Assembly (NCBI GenBank): GCA_012976225.1
Contig: JAAVVG010000001.1
Location: 372,001-436,000 of the forward strand
Length of the DNA: 64,000 bases
From: Golubevia sp. BC0850
Lineage: Eukaryota; Basidiomycota; Exobasidiomycetes; Golubeviales; Golubeviaceae
Reading direction: 5' to 3'
In this document: one piece after another, positions 59,760 to 64,000 of the stretch
Layout of the letters: the number at the start of each line of letters is the position of its first letter
How positions within the stretch are numbered: position 1 is the stretch's first letter
Translations under genes and position numbers: made by a program
Notes under the pieces: model-generated
What the model was told of the DNA's origin: nothing
Seen by the model: the letters and a program-made list of their open reading frames with translations, nothing else
Database searches by the model: none

Positions 59760-61586
59760 ATGTCATCTCCAATTCAAGATCCAAATTCTATAGAACAGCC
59801 AGAACCATCCACATCATCCAATCCCTTCAAGAAGCGAAACAGAACGAGGCCGACGCCCAGGACTAAGGTCACAGAGCCAGAGCCAGAACCAGTTGGGGAG
59901 GCGGATGGGACTGCTGCAGATCAGCGAAAGGAAGGGGAGGAGGCAGCTGGGGGAGAAGAGGAGTGAGTACCTAATTCTTTTCTAGCGCTGCAAGAAGCTG
60001 TGAAAGGGAGGGAGTCAGGGGGAAAGAAGTAAGAAGCTGAGAATCCATCATGTCCTTGAGGAGAGAGCCCACCCGCTCTCAGCTATCTTCTCTTTCATGA
60101 AGACAGCTATCATGGCAAAGATTCAAAGAGGCAAATTCCGCAAGAGGAGGGAGGTCCAAGACAGGTGAATCTAGAGGAGTAGAAAGTCATTTGCTTCCCT
60201 TGGTCTCTCTCTCTTTTCCTCCCAGACTCTCAAGCTCTATCTTGGCTATCTTTCCTAACAAGAGTTTTGACTATTACACTTCTTTCTCTAAATCTCAGAC
60301 CTGCCTCGTTAGAAGAGCTATTGCTACTCCGATCTCTTCAAAAGAGGCCTACTGGAATCGATTTAAACCGTCTGAATCAAGGAGAGAAGAAGAAAAAGAA
60401 AAAGAACAAGAAGAAGTCAGCTAGTGAAATGACAGACGAGGAGAAATGGCAGGAAAAGATGAACAAAGGAGGTCTATTCGAGGGCGGAGGTGGCGAAGCA
60501 GAAGAGGGTGGAGATGATGATGATAGGTGAGTACAGATTGATTCTCCCTTCGCTTTGCTGTTCTTCCTTTCTGAACTTTTTTTCCTCATCGCTTTTCGAC
60601 TGGATTGTATAGTGACGACGAAGAGAACGCTCCGGCCAAACCGAGACTGGTCAGACAGGACAACTTCCAGGGAGAGACGAATACTGTCGACGTAGACAAG
60701 CACATGTGAGTCTTGAACGAGCCCGCCCAGTCTTGTCTAGTTCACCTACTTCTTACTTCCTCTGACGCCTCTCTCGACATACCCCGACCTCTCTCCTTCA
60801 AACAGGATGGCATACATCGAATCGGAAATGTTGAAGAGGCGATCTCAAGCAGACCCTTCCGCTTCCACTGCTTCTCTTCAACCATCTACTTCGGAAATCC
60901 AGAAAGCGCTCACAGATCCAGAAGATGATCTCTACAGAGTGGCTGAGAAGTATCGGCTTCTTCAGCAAATGGCTAAACCGAAGGTCAACGAAAAGGATGA
61001 AGATAGAGATGAAGAGGGAAACATTGGTACTAGTGCGATGATGCTCAGTGGGATTCCAGAGATTGATTTGGGTATGGAGTGAGTACTCAAGGCTCTTGGA
61101 CTAAACAAGGAGAAGAAGCGAGTTGCCATAAAAAGGATCCACTCCTTCTGTGTTTTTTTCTCGTTTCGCCCTCTGACCCGACCACCCTTTCAATTTCACA
61201 GAGCTAGGCTGAAGAACATCGAGGACACTGAGAAAGCCAAGAAACTACTCTACGAGAAAAGGAAGAATCGAGCTTACACTGGATCTCAGACCAGAGAAAC
61301 AGATGAGCAGCTCGCCAACGCTAGGTTCTTCCGAGGTGGGATGTCGGGTAGAGGACCTCAATCTGATGCTGATGCTTTGGCCAAAGCTCGATTGCAAGAT
61401 GGAGTGGCGAGTGGAAGTGGGAGTGGGACGGACAACAGTGCGGGAGGAAATAGGAATGCAGGCGGAAATGGGAATGCGGGTGGAATTCGTAACAATGGAA
61501 ATGGTGGTAAGGATAGAAGAGATATGGCTAGTGATGATCTCGTGATGGGCAGGTTCAAGAAGAGGCAGAGATCTGGTTTCAAGTGA
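59760..61586 (+). CDS. tls1: Tls1/C9orf78 (Hep59 family) spliceosome-associated protein
   Basis: In fission yeast Tls1 acts with the spliceosome (Brr2) and affects telomere and heterochromatin factors; human C9orf78 binds BRR2. Start placed at MSSPIQDPNSIEQPEPS; an upstream in-frame ATG at 59682 would add 26 residues. After introns come LRPASLEELLLLRSLQKRPT, a Lys-rich run, DNFQGETNTVDVDKHMMAYI, the IESEMLKRR segment, DDLYRVAEKYRLLQQM, then AMMLSGIPEIDLGMEARLKN and AKKLLYEKRKNRA. Motif order and the IPEIDLG block match the family. The C-terminus has a Gly/Asn-rich repeat and ends MGRFKKRQRSGFK. Five or so introns. Confidence 0.88.
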
Positions 61587-62654
61587 GATGGTCGAGTCTG
61601 ATGACTTCGTTCAGATTGTAAGCATTCTCATCAATCTTTAGCAAGCAACGTGTCTTCATCATATTCTAGACAGAGCTGGCTAGCTGCTTCAGTTCTCTTT
61701 TTGAGCGGCTCAGAACATTTCATTCGATGGTAGAGACATGTGTACGTACAAGGAGGAAAACGAGATTGGCACATAGGTGGAAAGTATTAGAACGAAAAAG
61801 AAGAAACAGAAGAAACAGAAGAAAAAGAAGAAACAGAAGAAAAAGAAGAAAAAAAGAGAGAGAAAAAACCAAAGCTCTGAACAAGAAAACTTCAGAGAAT
61901 CGGCTCTGAAGTCGAAATGGAGACAAAAAAAGGGGGGGTGGTCGTCTCGAAAGAGAGATTGGAAGAAAGATTTCAAAAGAGACTCAAAAAGATGATTCTC
62001 CTCCTCAGTCGATAAAATTTCCAAGTGTACCGACTATGTAGAAACATCAAAGATGAATCAAGGCGGGGTTTTGGGTTGGTCACGTGTCCAAAGTTCCATA
62101 AAGACATCGTGACCTTAATCTAAAGATCACGAATAAAACCAAAGGAAACCACTGCCCAACCGATCTGTAGCTGTGAGAACAGTGCATCTCGGTCTAATAG
62201 GCTCTACCACTCGGAAGAGTGTTTGGCTGGGGTAGGCTGACCTAGCACAACAGAGGGAGTTTTCGTCTGAGGCGCATTATCGCATCAATAGAAGAAGTTT
62301 TCCAGTAAATCTTAGTACTCGTTTTTGTCTTTTATCAGAATCGAATTGCTCGAATCCTACCTTGTTTCAAGGAGGCTGAGGTCCGAAGCTCCGAAAGTAC
62401 TCCTGTAAAGGGGGTTGTGGTTTTTGGGAAGGAGTTGCCACAGTCCTTAAGTTGATGGATGGTCTGAACAGCACATTTTGCGATATATTTTGACGTCCAT
62501 AAGAGGTGAAAGTAGAAAGAAGACTTGATGACAGAAAGGTAGGGGATGTGAGGTGAAAGCGTGTTGTGTTGACGCGATGTGGCTGTTTGAAAAGTGGATG
62601 GGTTGGGAAGAGATGAGAGAACCCGACTCACGTTACGACCCCCAGAAGATATCC
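61587..62654. other. intergenic region with purine tract
   Basis: More than 1 kb without a supported gene. It contains a strongly purine-rich simple tract (about 61,790-61,870, repeats of GAAACAGAAGAAAAA). Minus-strand open frames over 62335-62664 lack any motif and overlap the end of the neighbouring F-box-like gene. Confidence 0.5.
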
Positions 62655-63479
62655 TCAATAACAAAATACTGATAAACCTTCGAAGTAGCGATGATCGCCG
62701 GCGTCTGAAGATCGGAAGAAGAGAGGTCAGTCAAGTGTCATCGAAACAAGAATCCAGTTCTTCGACTCACCATACTCTTCCTCCATTCTATTGGCATCCT
62801 AAATCAGAGCCTTCATGACATCTCTAACTGTGACTGAACAGTGCTTCCCGCCAAAGATAGGTCTACCAGATCCGACTACACCGATGGTTCTGGGAGGTCC
62901 TCCACTTCCCCACGAACTAAAATATGAAGTGGAAGGATCAAACCCTTCGATTAAAATAGGAGGTACTGGAGGATTGGTTGCTTTTTCAGAAGAAACGTTG
63001 AAGGATTCTATGAGGCACTTCGTGGTGTACTCCTTGTCTGTCCAAGCATAGACGTCTTCGTACTCTGGAGGGACACTGTAGCTGATGGCTCTAAAGAAAG
63101 GATTGAGTGCAGTATCTTTCGGACCTTTCTTAGTGTACTCTCTAGTGTTGAGGCTAACCCCTTGCTCGATTCTTTTCAAGGCGCTAATTTTGACGTCTGA
63201 GCGAAACAAGGTGTTGGCCAACTTCTTCGAGGTAGTGAGTCTCTTGGCTACTTCACTGACTCTTTGTAATTTCTTGAGGTCTTGGTAAGAGAGAAGGGTT
63301 AGAATGTAATGGGACCAGAATCCGATTGGATAGATTCCGAGATGAGTAGGATGAGTGATCAGTCTTGATAGTAGGCGGAGGTAGCGATTGACTGAGGCCA
63401 GAATTTGGATTGAAGAGAATGGCAAGAAATGGAAGACTCCATCCAGCCACAGGCCGGGAGTTGAGAGGAACTTGTTCAT
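62655..63479 (-). CDS. F-box-like protein with in-frame TAG
   Basis: Reads MNKFLSTPGLWLDGVFHFLP from the ATG at 63479, with an F-box-like segment farther on (YILTLLSYQDLKKLQRVSEV, AKRLTTSKKLANTLF). The C-terminal part contains PPRTIGVVGSGRPIFGGKHC and SVTVRDVMKALI, then a TAG at about 62800. Coding character continues in the same frame: DANRMEEEY, an intron with GTGAGT donor and CTTCAG acceptor (62705-62770), then DAGDHRYFEGLSVFCY and a TGA at 62655. So either the protein ends at ALI (226 residues), or this is a mutant of a ~252-residue protein, or the stop is read through. Substrate unknown. Confidence 0.6.
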
Positions 63480-63559
63480 CGTTTTTTGCTTGGAAGAAGG
63501 AGAAGGTAGAGAAGAAATTTTCAGCTTGAAAGATACCTATTTATAGTGAGCAGGTGCAG

Positions 63560-63844
63560 TTAACGAACCTCTCGAACCTTTTCCTCGATATTATCAGGTG
63601 AAGCCCCTGACTTGCGTCGATCAAAGATCTTCAAAACTTCTTTCTTCTTCTTCCCTCCACATTCGTGCTTCCCATCACTGCAGCACTTTCCAGAGGTAAG
63701 AGACAAGCCAACAAAGAGAGAAAACCCATTTATAAAGGGTGACCCTACATGAGAAGATGACGAACCTTTGGTCTCGACCCCTTGCCCTCCATGACGATCG
63801 AGCCGCGTGAAGATTGGTGAAGTTCTTTCTTCGCTCATCCTCAT
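63560..63844 (-). CDS. small hypothetical protein
   Basis: Likely spliced: MRMSEERTSPIFTRLDRHGG then QGVETK, a ~80-nt intron starting GTTCGTC with a GGAAAG acceptor, then CCSDGKHECGGKKKKEVLKI and FDRRKSGASPDNIEEKVREV before a stop. The result is a Cys- and Lys-containing protein near 70 residues. Family unknown. The frame is also open without splicing, and upstream to about 63940, so the structure is uncertain. Confidence 0.4.
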   Translation of the reverse strand: MRMSEERTSPIFTRLDRHGGQGVETKGSSSSHVGSPFINGFSLFVGLSLTSGKCCSDGKHECGGKKKKEVLKIFDRRKSGASPDNIEEKVREVR

Positions 63845-64000
63845 TCCTCTTCCTTCCAAGCCATAATAATTTCTCTTAGAAGGATTCTTTCGAGCAGCCA
63901 GTGAGTGCTCTTCTTCTCTCTCTATTCTTATCATCCTCACTCACTCTTGCCTCCCACTCTCTCAGTGCGATTCCCTCCACCTACTATCCATTCTCGCGTA

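Noticed and set aside
61710-62024. Phe-rich minus-strand protein over the purine tract
   Set aside because: Translation of a GAA/AAG simple repeat in antisense; composition is that of the repeat.
62335-62664. 109-residue minus-strand protein
   Set aside because: Overlaps the final exon of the F-box-like gene in another frame and has no motif.

Overview
The window looks like a gene-dense, intron-rich fungal nuclear chromosome, most likely a basidiomycete yeast or a relative. Reasons: universal eukaryotic housekeeping genes, spliceosomal introns mostly 50-200 nt long with GTGAGT-type donors, many very short exons, and a diverse F-box/LRR repertoire. A placement near Pucciniomycotina is only a guess. 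I saw no tRNA, rRNA, CRISPR array or recognisable intact transposon.

Layout. 0-10.8 kb: decayed F-box/LRR gene (-), exocyst SEC15 (+), COX10 heme O synthase (-), an F-box gene (+), a 3' fragment of the ribosomal protein L3 gene (+), and a hypothetical gene (-). 10.9-26.5 kb: formamidase (+), a second decayed F-box/LRR gene (+), a large disordered nuclear-type protein (-), CAND1/TIP120 (-), and weak hypothetical sequence. 26.8-40.1 kb: CK2 catalytic subunit (+), a BTB protein with a very large insertion inside its BTB fold (-), an ABCC-type transporter (+), and RNA polymerase III subunit RPC5/RPC37 (+). 40.1-43.7 kb: a gene-poor patch with a recent partial copy of TEF1, a 38-nt poly(A) run and decayed coding sequence. 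43.7-54.2 kb: TEF1 (-), NIPA-type Mg2+ transporter (-), a membrane-anchored histidine-phosphatase-like protein (-), an F-box gene (-), NudC (+). 54.5-56.1 kb: a truncated, frameshifted DUF1996 gene (+) joined tail to tail with a truncated F-box/LRR gene (-). 56.4-64 kb: GYP5-like Rab GAP (-), Tls1/C9orf78 (+), an F-box-like gene with an in-frame TAG (-), and a small hypothetical gene (-).

The genes do not form one pathway. They serve vesicle traffic (SEC15, GYP5), respiration (COX10), ubiquitin ligase control (CAND1, F-box and BTB adaptors), transcription and translation (RPC5, CK2, TEF1), splicing/heterochromatin (Tls1) and transport (ABCC, NIPA).

The most notable signals are: (1) microexons, including a 4-nt exon in GYP5, a 7-nt exon in the formamidase and a 21/22/10-nt exon series at the start of TEF1; (2) intron-containing 3' fragments of two highly expressed translation genes (RPL3 and TEF1); (3) a family of F-box/LRR genes that is decaying at several loci, one of them at a rearrangement junction; (4) a histidine phosphatase relative that keeps RHG but appears to lack the HD motif.
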